The translations under genes were made by a program, and so were the position numbers. From assembly GCA_015066565.1 (NCBI GenBank), contig SVOB01000002.1:372001-436000 (forward strand): 64,000 bases of DNA, given 5' to 3'. The notes under the pieces are model-generated. The model did not search any database, was not told the DNA's origin, and saw only the letters and a program-made list of their open reading frames with translations. Shown one piece after another: positions 18,581 through 26,762 of the stretch (positions within the stretch are counted from its first letter, which is position 1; each line of letters starts with the position of its first letter). The DNA is from Oscillospiraceae bacterium. GTDB lineage: Bacteria; Bacillota; Clostridia; Oscillospirales; Acutalibacteraceae.

Positions 18581-20983
18581 TCATTCAACAATATTCTCAA
18601 TTAAAAACTTAAGAACATTTTTAGCGCTTCTTTGTAATTCCGCCCTTGTCAGACCGCCTTTTTCATACGATTTCTTCGCCGTGTCGTCAGCCTTGAGCCT
18701 GTTGACAAAGCGACTGCCGGGCATAAGAACGTCAACCTGCGAGCGAACTCTGTAACCGCTTAAGGCGTTGCCCTTGAAATCGGGGTCCTTAATTTCCTGC
18801 ATCCACCAATCCGTCATAACAACCGAATCGTAACCCCAGTCCTTACGGAGAATTGTTGTGCAAAGGTCATAGTTGTAGTGGCTGTAAACCGAGTTAATCA
18901 TATTGTACGAGGTCATAATCGTCTTCGGCTTTGCCTTTTTAACGCAAATTTCAAAGGGCTTTAAGTAGATTTCACGAAGCGCTCTTTCCGTTACTCTTGA
19001 ATCGGTTTTTGTTCTCGCTTTTTCCTGGTTGTTGCAGGCAAAATGCTTCGGGCAGGCGCTTACTCCCTTTGACTGAATACCCTCGACAAAGGCGCTTGCC
19101 ATTTCACCCGCAATCACGGCGTCCTCCGAAAAGTATTCAAAATTACGTCCGCAAAGGGGATTTCGGTGAATGTTTACGCCGGGCGCCAAAAGAACGTCAG
19201 AGCCTTTCATCTTCATTTCCTCGGCTAAAAGCGAGGTGACCTCTTTTGTCATTTCGGTATTCCAACTGCTCGCTATTGAAACGCCTGAGGGAATAAGAGT
19301 GGTGTTTGCGCTCAGTCTTATTCCGCTCGGTCCGTCTGTTGTTATTGCGGCGGGGACGCCCTTTTCTCTTAGGCTGTCGACCGTTCCGCCGAACGCGCCT
19401 GCGTTGCCCTTTGCGCCGAAGGAAGAATCCATTTTCACGTCGCCTCGGCAAAGTACGTCAAGCTCGTCAACCGTCAACTGAGCAACAAATTCGTCAAGCG
19501 TGTTTTTGCCGTCCTTAACGTCCTTGAGAAGAATACCCTTGTCGCCGGTAAAGGCAATTTCCTCGGGCATTCTTTCAATAATTCTTTCCTTAAGATTAAC
19601 GCCCGACATACCCGCTTTCGTCGGAACGGCGCTGATATGGCCGTTAATAACCATCGGCTTGATAACGTTAAATTCGTTTCTTACCGCGCAGGCGTTTTCG
19701 CACTGCTTTGTAACAACCGTCTTATTAATCTTGAACGAGAAAAATTCCTCGGAGCTTCTTACGCTGTCGCCGCCGTAAAGCTTGTATTCGCCGCTTTCAA
19801 GCACAAAGCACGCCTTGTTGCCCGTAACGCCGATATCGTCAAACGAAGCCATTTCGTCAACGTCGATTTTGAAAGTCAGTTCCTCGGCTTCGCCCGCTTC
19901 AAGAAGCCTTGTCTTGCCGAATGAAATCAACTGTCTTAAGGGCTTTCCGAGCTCGCCCTGAGGCGCTTCAAAATAGATTTGAGGAACATATTTTCCCGAA
20001 ACAGAGCCGACATTTTTAATCTTTGCTGTTACGGTTATGTTTTTGCCGTCCTTTTCAGCCGAATATTCGCTTTCAAATCCGGTGTACGAAAGACCGAAGC
20101 CGAACGGATAAAGCACGCCGTCCTTTTTAAAGGTTTCAAAATATCTGTAACCGACATATATATCCTCGGCGTAGCAGTTTTCCTTTTCGTTGCCGAAATT
20201 CTTTGCCGACGGCAAAAGGTCATAGCTTAAGGCGACAGTGTCGGTCAGATGTCCGCTCGGGTTGAATTTTCCCCAGAGGGCGTCACGGAGAACTCTTCCG
20301 CCGTCCATACCTGCGTGAGGGGCGAAAAGAGCCGCCTTTATGTTATCGTTAAGGTTTACGGCTGAAAAATCCATAGGATTGCCGTAGTTGAAAACTATAA
20401 CCGTTTTATCAAAATAACGGCTGACCGTTTCAAGAAGCCTTTCTTCCTTTTCGCTTAAGTAATAGCTTCCCTTTTTAAGCTCGTTATCCCTGTCCTCGCC
20501 CGCGGCTCTTCCGAAAATAACTATCGCCGCTTCGTTCGCTTCCGAAGCGGTTTTAACCATATTTTCGGGTATCTCAAATTCTTCATAGCTCAGCGGCCAT
20601 CTTCCCCAGACAAAGCTTTTGGGAATAGGCTTGCTCTCACATTCGCTTTTATAATAATTGAAGATTTTTTTATCGAAATTCAGGTTTGCTTCTTCAAGAG
20701 CTTCGGCGAAGGAAACCTTATACGGAAAGTTTACGTCGCCGCCCGAGCCGTAGCCGACGCAGAAATAGTCAAACTGAACCCTGCCGAAAACCGCAACGCT
20801 TGTCTTTTCGTTAAAGGGGAGGAGGTTACCTTCGTTTTTAAGAAGAACAACGCCTTCCTCGGCTAAAAGATGAGCCTTTTCGCCGAGTCCCTCAAAAAGC
20901 GCCTTGTCCTCGGTAGCAGAAGCGGAAGAATCCTGCGCAACCGAGCCTGAAAGTTTGCCTTTAATTTTTTCAATGATGCTCAT
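18581..20983 (-). CDS. Glycoside hydrolase family 3 enzyme with permuted domain order
   Basis: 800 residues without signal peptide. The GH3 domains are in reversed order: the alpha/beta-sandwich (GH3_C) comes first (about 30-270; AEEGVVLLKNEGNLLPF, FGFGLSYTGF at about 300), then a FnIII-like region (to about 420), a linker, and the TIM-barrel catalytic domain last (about 500-800; TDGPSGIR, NPLCGRNFEYFSED, CPKHFACNNQE). The nucleophile is Asp725 in VVMTDWWMQ. This order is known from the Ruminococcus albus beta-glucosidase and relatives. Substrate is probably a beta-glucoside or beta-xyloside. It is transcribed towards the canonical GH3 gene and followed by an unrecognised 164-residue gene. 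Confidence 0.92.
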   Translation of the reverse strand: MSIIEKIKGKLSGSVAQDSSASATEDKALFEGLGEKAHLLAEEGVVLLKNEGNLLPFNEKTSVAVFGRVQFDYFCVGYGSGGDVNFPYKVSFAEALEEANLNFDKKIFNYYKSECESKPIPKSFVWGRWPLSYEEFEIPENMVKTASEANEAAIVIFGRAAGEDRDNELKKGSYYLSEKEERLLETVSRYFDKTVIVFNYGNPMDFSAVNLNDNIKAALFAPHAGMDGGRVLRDALWGKFNPSGHLTDTVALSYDLLPSAKNFGNEKENCYAEDIYVGYRYFETFKKDGVLYPFGFGLSYTGFESEYSAEKDGKNITVTAKIKNVGSVSGKYVPQIYFEAPQGELGKPLRQLISFGKTRLLEAGEAEELTFKIDVDEMASFDDIGVTGNKACFVLESGEYKLYGGDSVRSSEEFFSFKINKTVVTKQCENACAVRNEFNVIKPMVINGHISAVPTKAGMSGVNLKERIIERMPEEIAFTGDKGILLKDVKDGKNTLDEFVAQLTVDELDVLCRGDVKMDSSFGAKGNAGAFGGTVDSLREKGVPAAITTDGPSGIRLSANTTLIPSGVSIASSWNTEMTKEVTSLLAEEMKMKGSDVLLAPGVNIHRNPLCGRNFEYFSEDAVIAGEMASAFVEGIQSKGVSACPKHFACNNQEKARTKTDSRVTERALREIYLKPFEICVKKAKPKTIMTSYNMINSVYSHYNYDLCTTILRKDWGYDSVVMTDWWMQEIKDPDFKGNALSGYRVRSQVDVLMPGSRFVNRLKADDTAKKSYEKGGLTRAELQRSAKNVLKFLIENIVE

Positions 20984-21076
20984 AAAAACACCTCACAAAA
21001 ATAATTCAACTTAATTATCTAAAAATTGAGCCCGATTGTCAATATATAAAGAAAAAGTAAAAAATAAAATAAAACC

Positions 21077-21104
21077 TTGATTTTACTTGTATTTTGTGTA
21101 AAAA
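21077..21104 (+). promoter_or_regulatory. Sigma-A-type promoter of the IreB-like gene
   Basis: TTGATT, 16-base spacer ending in TG, then TAAAAT, which is an extended -10. GTGTAAAATA is repeated 10 bases downstream. The likely start lies about 45 bases before the ATG at 21157. Confidence 0.6.
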
Positions 21105-21156
21105 TAGTGTAAAATACATTGATGATTGAAATCAATACAAGGGTAGGTGCTTGAAT

Positions 21157-21411
21157 ATGGCAACAGATAAGACTATTCAGTTTAAAATTCCCGATAATCA
21201 TGAGGAACAGATGAAGATTATTCTTCAGACTGTCTATAATGCGTTGCAGGAAAAGGGTTATAACCCCTATAGCCAGATTGTAGGCTATATTCTTTCCGAG
21301 GATCCGACTTATATCACAACCCATAATAACGCAAGAAGCCTTATTCGCCGTATCGACAGGGATGAATTGCTCGCCGCTCTTGTTAAAAACTATTTGGACG
21401 AAAGCAGGTAA
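21157..21411 (+). CDS. ireB: IreB family regulatory phosphoprotein (UPF0297/DUF965)
   Basis: 84 residues with strong family match: [58 protein letters not shown]. In Enterococcus the homolog is the small phosphoprotein target of the PASTA kinase IreK and modulates cephalosporin tolerance; in most Firmicutes it lies with ruvX (yrrK) and a DUF1292 gene. Here its partner is a different 95-residue gene, 5 bases downstream. ATG at 21157 is preferred to the in-frame TTG at 21151 because GGTAGGTG is well spaced from it. Confidence 0.9.
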   Translation: MATDKTIQFKIPDNHEEQMKIILQTVYNALQEKGYNPYSQIVGYILSEDPTYITTHNNARSLIRRIDRDELLAALVKNYLDESR

Positions 21412-21416
21412 TCGAA

Positions 21417-21704
21417 ATGGCTGAAAAGTTTTTGGAATATAAGGGTAAACCCCTTGTCCGCCAGGGCAATACAATTTATTACGGAAGTATGGCTGACGAC
21501 TATATCATTATGCTTCAGATTAAGTCTCAGAAGCCTTTGGGCGATATTGAGCTTGCCGATAAGGTTGCGGTTCAGTTGATTTCAACCAACCCGAACCTCA
21601 CTCCGAAGGAGAGCATTATTAAGACCACCGAGAAAAAGGGGCTTTACGCCGCTATGGATATCGCTGAGGTCTGGCTCTCAAGGGCGCTTGCTCAGAACGA
21701 ATAA
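21417..21704 (+). CDS. Conserved-looking 95-residue protein paired with IreB
   Basis: Soluble protein of 95 residues that I cannot place in a named family. It begins MAEKFLEYKGKPLVRQGNTI and is predicted to have two or three beta strands (IYYGSMADDYIIMLQIKSQ) followed by helices; there is no Cys or His cluster. The start follows the IreB stop by 5 bases with an AAAGCAGGT site inside the previous gene, so the two are translationally close and end at a common terminator. A role linked to IreB or PASTA-kinase signalling is a guess from position only. Confidence 0.75.
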   Translation: MAEKFLEYKGKPLVRQGNTIYYGSMADDYIIMLQIKSQKPLGDIELADKVAVQLISTNPNLTPKESIIKTTEKKGLYAAMDIAEVWLSRALAQNE

Positions 21705-21715
21705 TCAAAAAGAAC

Positions 21716-21747
21716 GAAAAGGTCCGACAGGGCCTTTTCTTTTTTTA
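21716..21747 (+). terminator. Terminator after the IreB pair
   Basis: GAAAAGGTCC / GGGCCTTTTC stem (one G-U pair) with a small loop and an eight-T tract. The T-tract runs directly into the -35 box of the padR promoter. Confidence 0.88.
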
Positions 21748-21796
21748 TTGACAAAGAAGATACCTTGTGATACAATGTAAATGTAATTACATTGTA
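21748..21796 (+). promoter_or_regulatory. padR promoter with overlapping palindromic operator
   Basis: TTGACA at 21748-21753, a 17-base spacer, TACAAT at 21771-21776. The -10 box is the first half of an inverted repeat TACAATGTAA-6-TTACATTGTA (21771-21796), with a perfect inner palindrome ATGTAATTACAT. ATGT...ACAT is the recognised PadR-family half-site pattern, so autorepression by the PadR protein is very likely. Confidence 0.85.
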
Positions 21797-21813
21797 AAGC
21801 GAGGTATTTTTTT

Positions 21814-22140
21814 ATGCGTTACAGCAAAGAATTATTAAAGGGAAGCACAAGCGTTCTTGTGCTCAGCGTTCTCAACGGAAAGGATTTATACGGTTACCGT
21901 ATTATCCGTGAGCTTGAAATCAGGAGCGAAAATGCCTTTGAAATGAGCGAGGGCACTCTTTACCCGATTCTTCACGCTCTTGAAAAGGAAAAATTCCTTG
22001 AGTCCTATTGGCAGGAGGTAGAGGGCAGGAACAGAAAGTATTACCACATTACCAAAAAGGGCTTAAAGGAGCTTGAAAGCAAAAAGCAGGAGTTTGAGGA
22101 ATTCTCAACAGCTGTCAACAAGGTTCTCAATTTTGTTTAA
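21814..22140 (+). CDS. PadR-family transcriptional regulator
   Basis: 108-residue winged-helix regulator: LLKGSTSVLVLSVLNGKDLYGYRI (helices 1-2), EMSEGTLYPILHALE (recognition helix), GRNRKYYHITKKGLKELE (wing), then a short C-terminal dimerisation helix. This is the small PadR-s2 form. The gene is preceded by a textbook promoter whose -10 lies in an ATGT/ACAT palindrome. PadR genes of this type are often paired with membrane proteins carrying a permease-prefix/HAAS-like N-terminal module. Three such genes follow on the same strand, so it probably controls them; a MITE-like repeat and short palindromes lie between. Confidence 0.93.
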   Translation: MRYSKELLKGSTSVLVLSVLNGKDLYGYRIIRELEIRSENAFEMSEGTLYPILHALEKEKFLESYWQEVEGRNRKYYHITKKGLKELESKKQEFEEFSTAVNKVLNFV

Positions 22141-22184
22141 TCTCTATGGGTACGGCGACGCTTATAACTTGATTTGAATTAATA

Positions 22185-22300
22185 ATAAACCCGTAGGGAG
22201 CGGCGACCCGACGCTCCGAAAAATGAAATGTCAACCCGTAGGGTACGGGTTTCCCGTCCCAAAATCAATCCCGTAGGGGCGAGCTGCGCTCGCCCGAGAA
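22185..22300. repeat. GTAGGG-type palindromes between padR and the first module gene
   Basis: Three units opening CCCGTAGGG: about 22190-22220 (GGGAGCGGCGACC...GACGCTCC), 22236-22260 (GGGTACGGGTTTCCCGTCCC) and 22270-22296 (GGGGCGAGCTGCGCTCGCCC). All are hairpins with different central letters. Together with the adjacent MITE-like element they fill the 357-base gap. No gene is seen in it. Confidence 0.65.
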
Positions 22301-22301
22301 A

Positions 22302-22471
22302 GCCTTCCCCTTGAGGGGAAGGGGGACCGCTTGCGGTGGATGAGGTGGAATTATTAAATTTTTACACCTCATCAGTCAACCTAACGGTTGACAGCGACTG
22401 ACAGTCCCGTCCCCTCTGTCACTGCGTGACATCTCCCCACACTGTGGGGAGTCACCCCTCAAGGGGAAGCC
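22302..22471. repeat. MITE-like element, copy 2 (170 bp)
   Basis: Same 17-bp terminal inverted repeats as copy 1. The right 110 bases are almost identical to copy 1; the central A/T-rich loop between GATGAGGTG and CACCTCATC differs. It ends 26 bases upstream of the start codon of the first permease-prefix gene; the sequence after the element (CAAATACAATC, then CACGGAGAAATG) is shared with copies 3 and 4. Confidence 0.85.
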
Positions 22472-22497
22472 AAATACAATCCCACGGAGAAATGAAA

Positions 22498-23760
22498 ATG
22501 CGCAAAGAAGAATACATACAGGAGGTCATCTCCCGTATCGAAAACAAAAGAGCAAAGCGAGAAGTTGAAAAAGAGCTTTCCGCCCATATTGACGACCGAA
22601 TTTCGTATTATACGGACGCGGGTTATGACGAAGAAACTTCAAACAATAAAGCCCTTGAACACATGGGCGATCCGGGAAAGGTAGGCATTCAAATGGCAAA
22701 AATACATAAGAGAAATGTCTTGAAAGTTATCGCAATCAGTCTTTTGATTGCATTTTTATTGACATCGGTTGTTCTTGTGTTCACAACACCGATTGTCGCA
22801 AAGTATTATTCATACAAGTTTGATAAAGCGTATAATATGCCCACTGAAGAAGGGGAAGAGGGTATTGACGCTAAGGACTACGATTGGTTTTATGTTGCAA
22901 GAAAATGCGGACCGCTTATGAATCTTGTTTATAAGATTAATCCGTCCTTAAACAATCTTGACGCGTGCCACGGTGTTTACAGTATTTCGGAACTAAAGTA
23001 TGGCTTGTATTATAATAAACCCGTTCCGAAAGATTATGTAAAGTATTGTCTTAAATACAGCGAAAAAATTTATAATTCCGAATACAGGGACTCATACAGT
23101 AACGGTTTATACAGTATTACGGTTGTACCTGTTGTTCCGGATCAACAAACTCAGTGGAAAATCGGCTGGGGTATTGATTACGCTCAAGCACTTTTCATTG
23201 ACGGTCAGATTGAGGAATCTAAAAAGATTATCGAGGATTGCATTTCTCTTGTCGGTGACAAGGAAGACTATGCGGTTATGTACTGGACAATGAAGGAGTA
23301 TTTCTACTATGTCTATGCCTCAACCGATGACCAAGCGCTGAAGGATTGGATAGTCGAAAAGGAAAACGCAATAACAAAAACCTGTAAGGGAATGAAAAAG
23401 TTTAATAATTTCTTTATCAGGCATAGTGAGATTTATTCCAATACCGAGTCGCTCGACGAATTTTTTGACGGACAGTGGGCGGAGTATAAGGATGATTACG
23501 ACGTTGCAATTGAAAATATAACGAAAAGAATAAATGACTATATAGCTATGTACGGGCTTGATTTTGAAAGCAAGACCGACGGCGGTATAGCTGAGGTAAC
23601 CGGTTCAAAATTAATCGGAAATGATGATTCAAAAGAATCTGTAGTCAAATACAAATTTGACGATCGTTTAAGCTTTGAGTTGTCTGTCGGTTCCCCGTCA
23701 AAATGCGTTTTCTACCTTGACGGAAAAGAATATAAGATGGTAGAGCTTGCTCAACAATAA
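22498..23760 (+). CDS. Permease-prefix/HAAS-like module protein 1, single-pass membrane
   Basis: 420 residues. Residues 1-68 are a helical module (MRKEEYIQEVISRIENKRAK..., KELSAHIDDRISYYTDAGYDEE, ALEHMGDPGKV) of the permease-prefix-1/DUF1700 (HAAS-like) kind often linked to PadR regulators. One membrane helix follows (about 76-100), then about 320 extracytoplasmic residues, rich in Tyr/Asp/Lys, of no family known to me. They contain helical stretches (SKKIIEDCISLVG, YAVMYWTMKEYFYYVYA) that look repeat-like. The start is the second of two ATGs because GGAG lies 8 bases before it. DNA of the first 150-170 bases is nearly identical to the two downstream paralogs, then similarity ends abruptly. 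A sensor/anti-regulator role with PadR is inference. Confidence 0.8.
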   Translation: MRKEEYIQEVISRIENKRAKREVEKELSAHIDDRISYYTDAGYDEETSNNKALEHMGDPGKVGIQMAKIHKRNVLKVIAISLLIAFLLTSVVLVFTTPIVAKYYSYKFDKAYNMPTEEGEEGIDAKDYDWFYVARKCGPLMNLVYKINPSLNNLDACHGVYSISELKYGLYYNKPVPKDYVKYCLKYSEKIYNSEYRDSYSNGLYSITVVPVVPDQQTQWKIGWGIDYAQALFIDGQIEESKKIIEDCISLVGDKEDYAVMYWTMKEYFYYVYASTDDQALKDWIVEKENAITKTCKGMKKFNNFFIRHSEIYSNTESLDEFFDGQWAEYKDDYDVAIENITKRINDYIAMYGLDFESKTDGGIAEVTGSKLIGNDDSKESVVKYKFDDRLSFELSVGSPSKCVFYLDGKEYKMVELAQQ

Positions 23761-23764
23761 ACCG

Positions 23765-24060
23765 CACACCCGTAGGGGCGGTCATTGGCCGCCCGAAAAA
23801 GCAATAAACCGCACACCCGTAGGGGCGACCTGTGGTCGCCCGCAAAGTCAGATGATATTCAAATGGGCGTGCAAAGCACGCCCCTACGAGAAAAACGCAA
23901 AATCAAATGTTATCGTAGGGGACGACGACCTCGGCGTCCCGTTGTCGCCAAGAGCGACAATTTGCCGTAAGCGGCAAACGGCGGCAGCAAGCCACCGCAC
24001 TACAAAATATGTAAAATTGATTATCAAATCCCGTAGACGACGACCTCGACGTCCCGTAAA
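23765..24060. repeat. Block of GTAGGGG-type palindromes (about 300 bp)
   Basis: Several units in a row: CCGTAGGGGCGGTCATTGG and its CCGCCCG arm (23770), GTAGGGGCGACCTGTGGTCG (23817), an inverted unit GGGCGTGCAAAGCACGCCCC (23864-23883), a composite unit (23913-24000) with GTCGCC...GCGAC and GCCGTAAGCGGC hairpins, and a decayed one (24031-24058). The ORF reading through this block is spurious. Nothing else is seen between the two genes. Confidence 0.7.
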
Positions 24061-24082
24061 AATAACCCACGGAGAAATGAAA

Positions 24083-25579
24083 ATGCGCAAAGAAGAATAC
24101 ATACAGGAGGTCATCTCCCGTATTGAAAACAAAAGAGCTAAACAAGAGGTGGAAAAAGAGCTTTCCGCCCATATTGACGACCGAATTTCGTATTATACGG
24201 ACGCGGGTTATGACGAAGAAACAGCAAATATAAAAGCTATGGAACATATGGGTTCACCTGAAAAAGTGTCGGAGGAAATGGAAAAGCTACATAAGGACAG
24301 ACGTCGCTGGGCGTTTATTGCCCTTTCTGCCGTTATTGTTATAAACATAATTGTTTCAATAATTTTACAGATAAGTTCATACGGATACCCTTGGGGTTAT
24401 ATGGATGACGAAGTGTTCTTTGCTGCTTTTATAATTATTCTTACACTTATCGTTAACGGCGTGATTTTTCTTCTTGCCTATATCTCACATAAAAGGGATA
24501 GTTTACTGCTTGTTCTTTTGCTGGGCATAGAGGTTGCATTGATAATTATTTATGTCCTTGCTCATCCGTTCAACCCGTTCTGCAATTATATTCCTATTGA
24601 ATATCCTTCTGTCGGGCTGACAATATCTGCGGTGATGCTTGTCCTTTCTGTTATAGCCTGCCGTTGGAGAGATGATGAACAAAAAGGGTTCATATCCGTT
24701 GTGGCGCCGCTTTTCGGCGCTGTACCGCTGTCGGTTGTTGTGGTAATTATTTTAATTACGGTTTATATGACAGTGCCTACGGTTATGGGAACGGCAATAG
24801 CGGAAAAACAAAACAATTTTGCAAAACAAAGCTATCTTGACAGAATGCCGCAGGAAGTGGCGAGCGCTAAAGAGAGAAGGCTTTATGATATTTCGGAATA
24901 TAACGAACCGGGAGTCAGTCTTACCACCGAAAAAGGCGACGTAGACAGATGGTATGTTGACGCTGAAAAGATTAAGCCCGTTAAAAAGCTTTGTGAGGTT
25001 CCGGGAGAATTTGTTGAAATAGCGCCTTATATTTATTGGATAACGGATTGCGACGGTATTATTATGAGAAGCCAACCGTTTGATGAAGATATGGCTTCGG
25101 AGGAATACCTTATATCAAAGGATTTTGACTATCCCGACGGAAATACTGACGAATTGAAAAGTCTTTCTGTGTACGGAATTGATATTACGGCTGAATTTGA
25201 CAGAGATTTTCTCAAAAACACCCTGTCAGCAGTAAGATATTGGGATTCAATGAATATCAGAGAGGTCAACGCCGTTAAAACCTATGTGTTGAGCTGGACG
25301 TTTGAGGATAAGGATTTTGTTTTCCTTTATAAAGCTTATCTGCTTGAAGACAGTGACGGTAATTTCTGCTTTTCGCCCTGGGTGAGAAGCAAGGTCGGCG
25401 AGGAAAATGTTTTTGAAAGCTTCGGCGAGGTAATACCCGTTGACGAAGCAACGTCGAAACGCCTTCACGAAATACTCAAAGATGTTCCGAGTTCGGAAAA
25501 ATGGTTTTCATATCCTGAAACGGCTTACGAAAGCAGTTCGTACAGTGATGATTTCCTGTCAGATGCAAAGGAAGATTAA
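24083..25579 (+). CDS. Permease-prefix/HAAS-like module protein 2, five-helix membrane
   Basis: 498 residues. The N-terminal module (1-68) is nearly identical at DNA level to that of the upstream gene. Then come about five membrane helices (roughly 75-95, 112-135, 140-165, 172-190, 200-230) and a 240-residue extracytoplasmic domain (YLDRMPQEVASAKE, RWYVDAEKIKPVKKL, YWITDCDGIIMRSQPF). This whole architecture is shared with the third module gene but not with the first. No catalytic motif is recognised. Start chosen at the second ATG, as for its paralogs (GGAG 8 bases upstream). A lipoprotein gene follows after 2 bases, so the two form a transcript. Confidence 0.8.
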   Translation: MRKEEYIQEVISRIENKRAKQEVEKELSAHIDDRISYYTDAGYDEETANIKAMEHMGSPEKVSEEMEKLHKDRRRWAFIALSAVIVINIIVSIILQISSYGYPWGYMDDEVFFAAFIIILTLIVNGVIFLLAYISHKRDSLLLVLLLGIEVALIIIYVLAHPFNPFCNYIPIEYPSVGLTISAVMLVLSVIACRWRDDEQKGFISVVAPLFGAVPLSVVVVIILITVYMTVPTVMGTAIAEKQNNFAKQSYLDRMPQEVASAKERRLYDISEYNEPGVSLTTEKGDVDRWYVDAEKIKPVKKLCEVPGEFVEIAPYIYWITDCDGIIMRSQPFDEDMASEEYLISKDFDYPDGNTDELKSLSVYGIDITAEFDRDFLKNTLSAVRYWDSMNIREVNAVKTYVLSWTFEDKDFVFLYKAYLLEDSDGNFCFSPWVRSKVGEENVFESFGEVIPVDEATSKRLHEILKDVPSSEKWFSYPETAYESSSYSDDFLSDAKED

Positions 25580-25581
25580 TA

Positions 25582-26550
25582 ATGCGTTTATTTTTAAATA
25601 ACAGAAAAGTGATAATGACAGTTTGCGTTTCTTTAAGCGTTGTTTGTCTTACGCTTTGTTTAACTGCCTGCACAAGCAGTAAAAAAGACGTAGCTTTAAA
25701 CGGCAGTTTTGTTTATACAAAGCTTTCTTTATCACCTGACCGTTTAATTAATAACGACAACTGTATTTTCGTTTCCGATGGCAAAAAAGAAACGAAATAC
25801 ACCCTTGAGGAATATGAATATGTTTTTTCCGTAAACGATTATTTTTCGGGAGACTTCTGTTGCGAATGTTTAACAAAAGATTCCGAGGAAATATATATCG
25901 TGCTTTTTAAAGACGGAACCGTAGAAGAAAAAATACCGATTCCCGAAACCGTTGACGGACGGAAAATAAGGGGAAACACAAAGTTTTTTGCCTTTGAAGA
26001 TGAAATATTCTTTATTGATTACAGTTGTTTATACAGAATCGACAGAAAGACAAAAGAAGCCGAACTGATTGATTCGGGATTAATGCAGAACTTTGAAACT
26101 GTTTCGGCAAAAAGTGACGGAACGGTAGCCTATATAAAGGACAAGCCGAATTCTGAAGACTGGTTTCTTTGTACTTATAAAAACGGCGAAATTAATGAAA
26201 TTCGTGGCGCTTATTCGGTTTACGGATGGCTTGACGATAATAAACTTCTTATAACTAATGCGCTTGACGAACTCAAGGTGCTTAATGTCAGCGAGAATAA
26301 AACCGAAGAACCTGCTCTCGCTTTTGAAAATATCGACTCTAATTTGTTTTATTCAAAAGATGAAAAGTATTTTGCCTTTTATGTATGGGATGAAGACAGT
26401 GAAGACAAAGAAACGTATTTAAGGATTGCAGATACCGAAGATTTGACAGAATATAAAACATATAATTCCGATAAGCTTTTCGGTAAAAATCCGCCAAATT
26501 ATATGGTATTTCTTGAAAAGGATTACACACTGACACTTGATAACAGTTAA
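25582..26550 (+). CDS. Lipoprotein, beta-propeller-like, coupled to module protein 2
   Basis: 322 residues with a signal peptide (about 10-30) ending in the lipobox LTAC (Cys31), so probably attached to the outer face of the membrane. The mature part has repeated strands with dipeptides of the kind FVSDGKKET, YRIDRKTKEAEL, YGWLDDNKLLI, FYSKDEKYFAFYVWD, like WD40/TolB-type propeller blades; no named family is recognised. Start ATG has AAAGGA 8 bases upstream and lies 2 bases after the stop of module protein 2. It may bind the extracytoplasmic domain of that protein (inference from coupling). Confidence 0.75.
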   Translation: MRLFLNNRKVIMTVCVSLSVVCLTLCLTACTSSKKDVALNGSFVYTKLSLSPDRLINNDNCIFVSDGKKETKYTLEEYEYVFSVNDYFSGDFCCECLTKDSEEIYIVLFKDGTVEEKIPIPETVDGRKIRGNTKFFAFEDEIFFIDYSCLYRIDRKTKEAELIDSGLMQNFETVSAKSDGTVAYIKDKPNSEDWFLCTYKNGEINEIRGAYSVYGWLDDNKLLITNALDELKVLNVSENKTEEPALAFENIDSNLFYSKDEKYFAFYVWDEDSEDKETYLRIADTEDLTEYKTYNSDKLFGKNPPNYMVFLEKDYTLTLDNS

Positions 26551-26578
26551 AGTAAGCAATTTTTATTTTCAACTAATT

Positions 26579-26760
26579 TCGTAGGGTACGGGTTTCCCGT
26601 CCCGCAAAAACCAATCCCGTAGGGCGGTGCCTTGGTGCCGCCATTGCCTCTGCGAGGCAATCGTCCGTGAACGGACGACGGCGTGAGCAAGCCCACGCCC
26701 TACGATGCCATTAAAATTCAAATAAAACCCGTAGGGGACGGCGTCCTCGACGTCCCGTAA
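26579..26760. repeat. GTAGGG-type palindromes
   Basis: Units at about 26580-26604 (GTAGGGTACGGGTTTCCCG), a composite unit 26615-26703 (CCGTAGGGCGGTGCC...GGCACCGCC-like arm, TTGCCTCTGCGAGGCAA, CGTCCGTGAACGGACG) and 26730-26759 (GTAGGGGACGGCGTCC...CGTCCCG). With the following MITE-like copy they occupy the 425-base gap before module gene 3. No gene is seen. Confidence 0.65.
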
Positions 26761-26762
26761 AA

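Noticed and set aside
23747..24082. Long upstream extension of module gene 2 (112 codons)
   Set aside because: This stretch consists of GTAGGGG palindromes; the paralogs all start at the ATG after CACGGAG.
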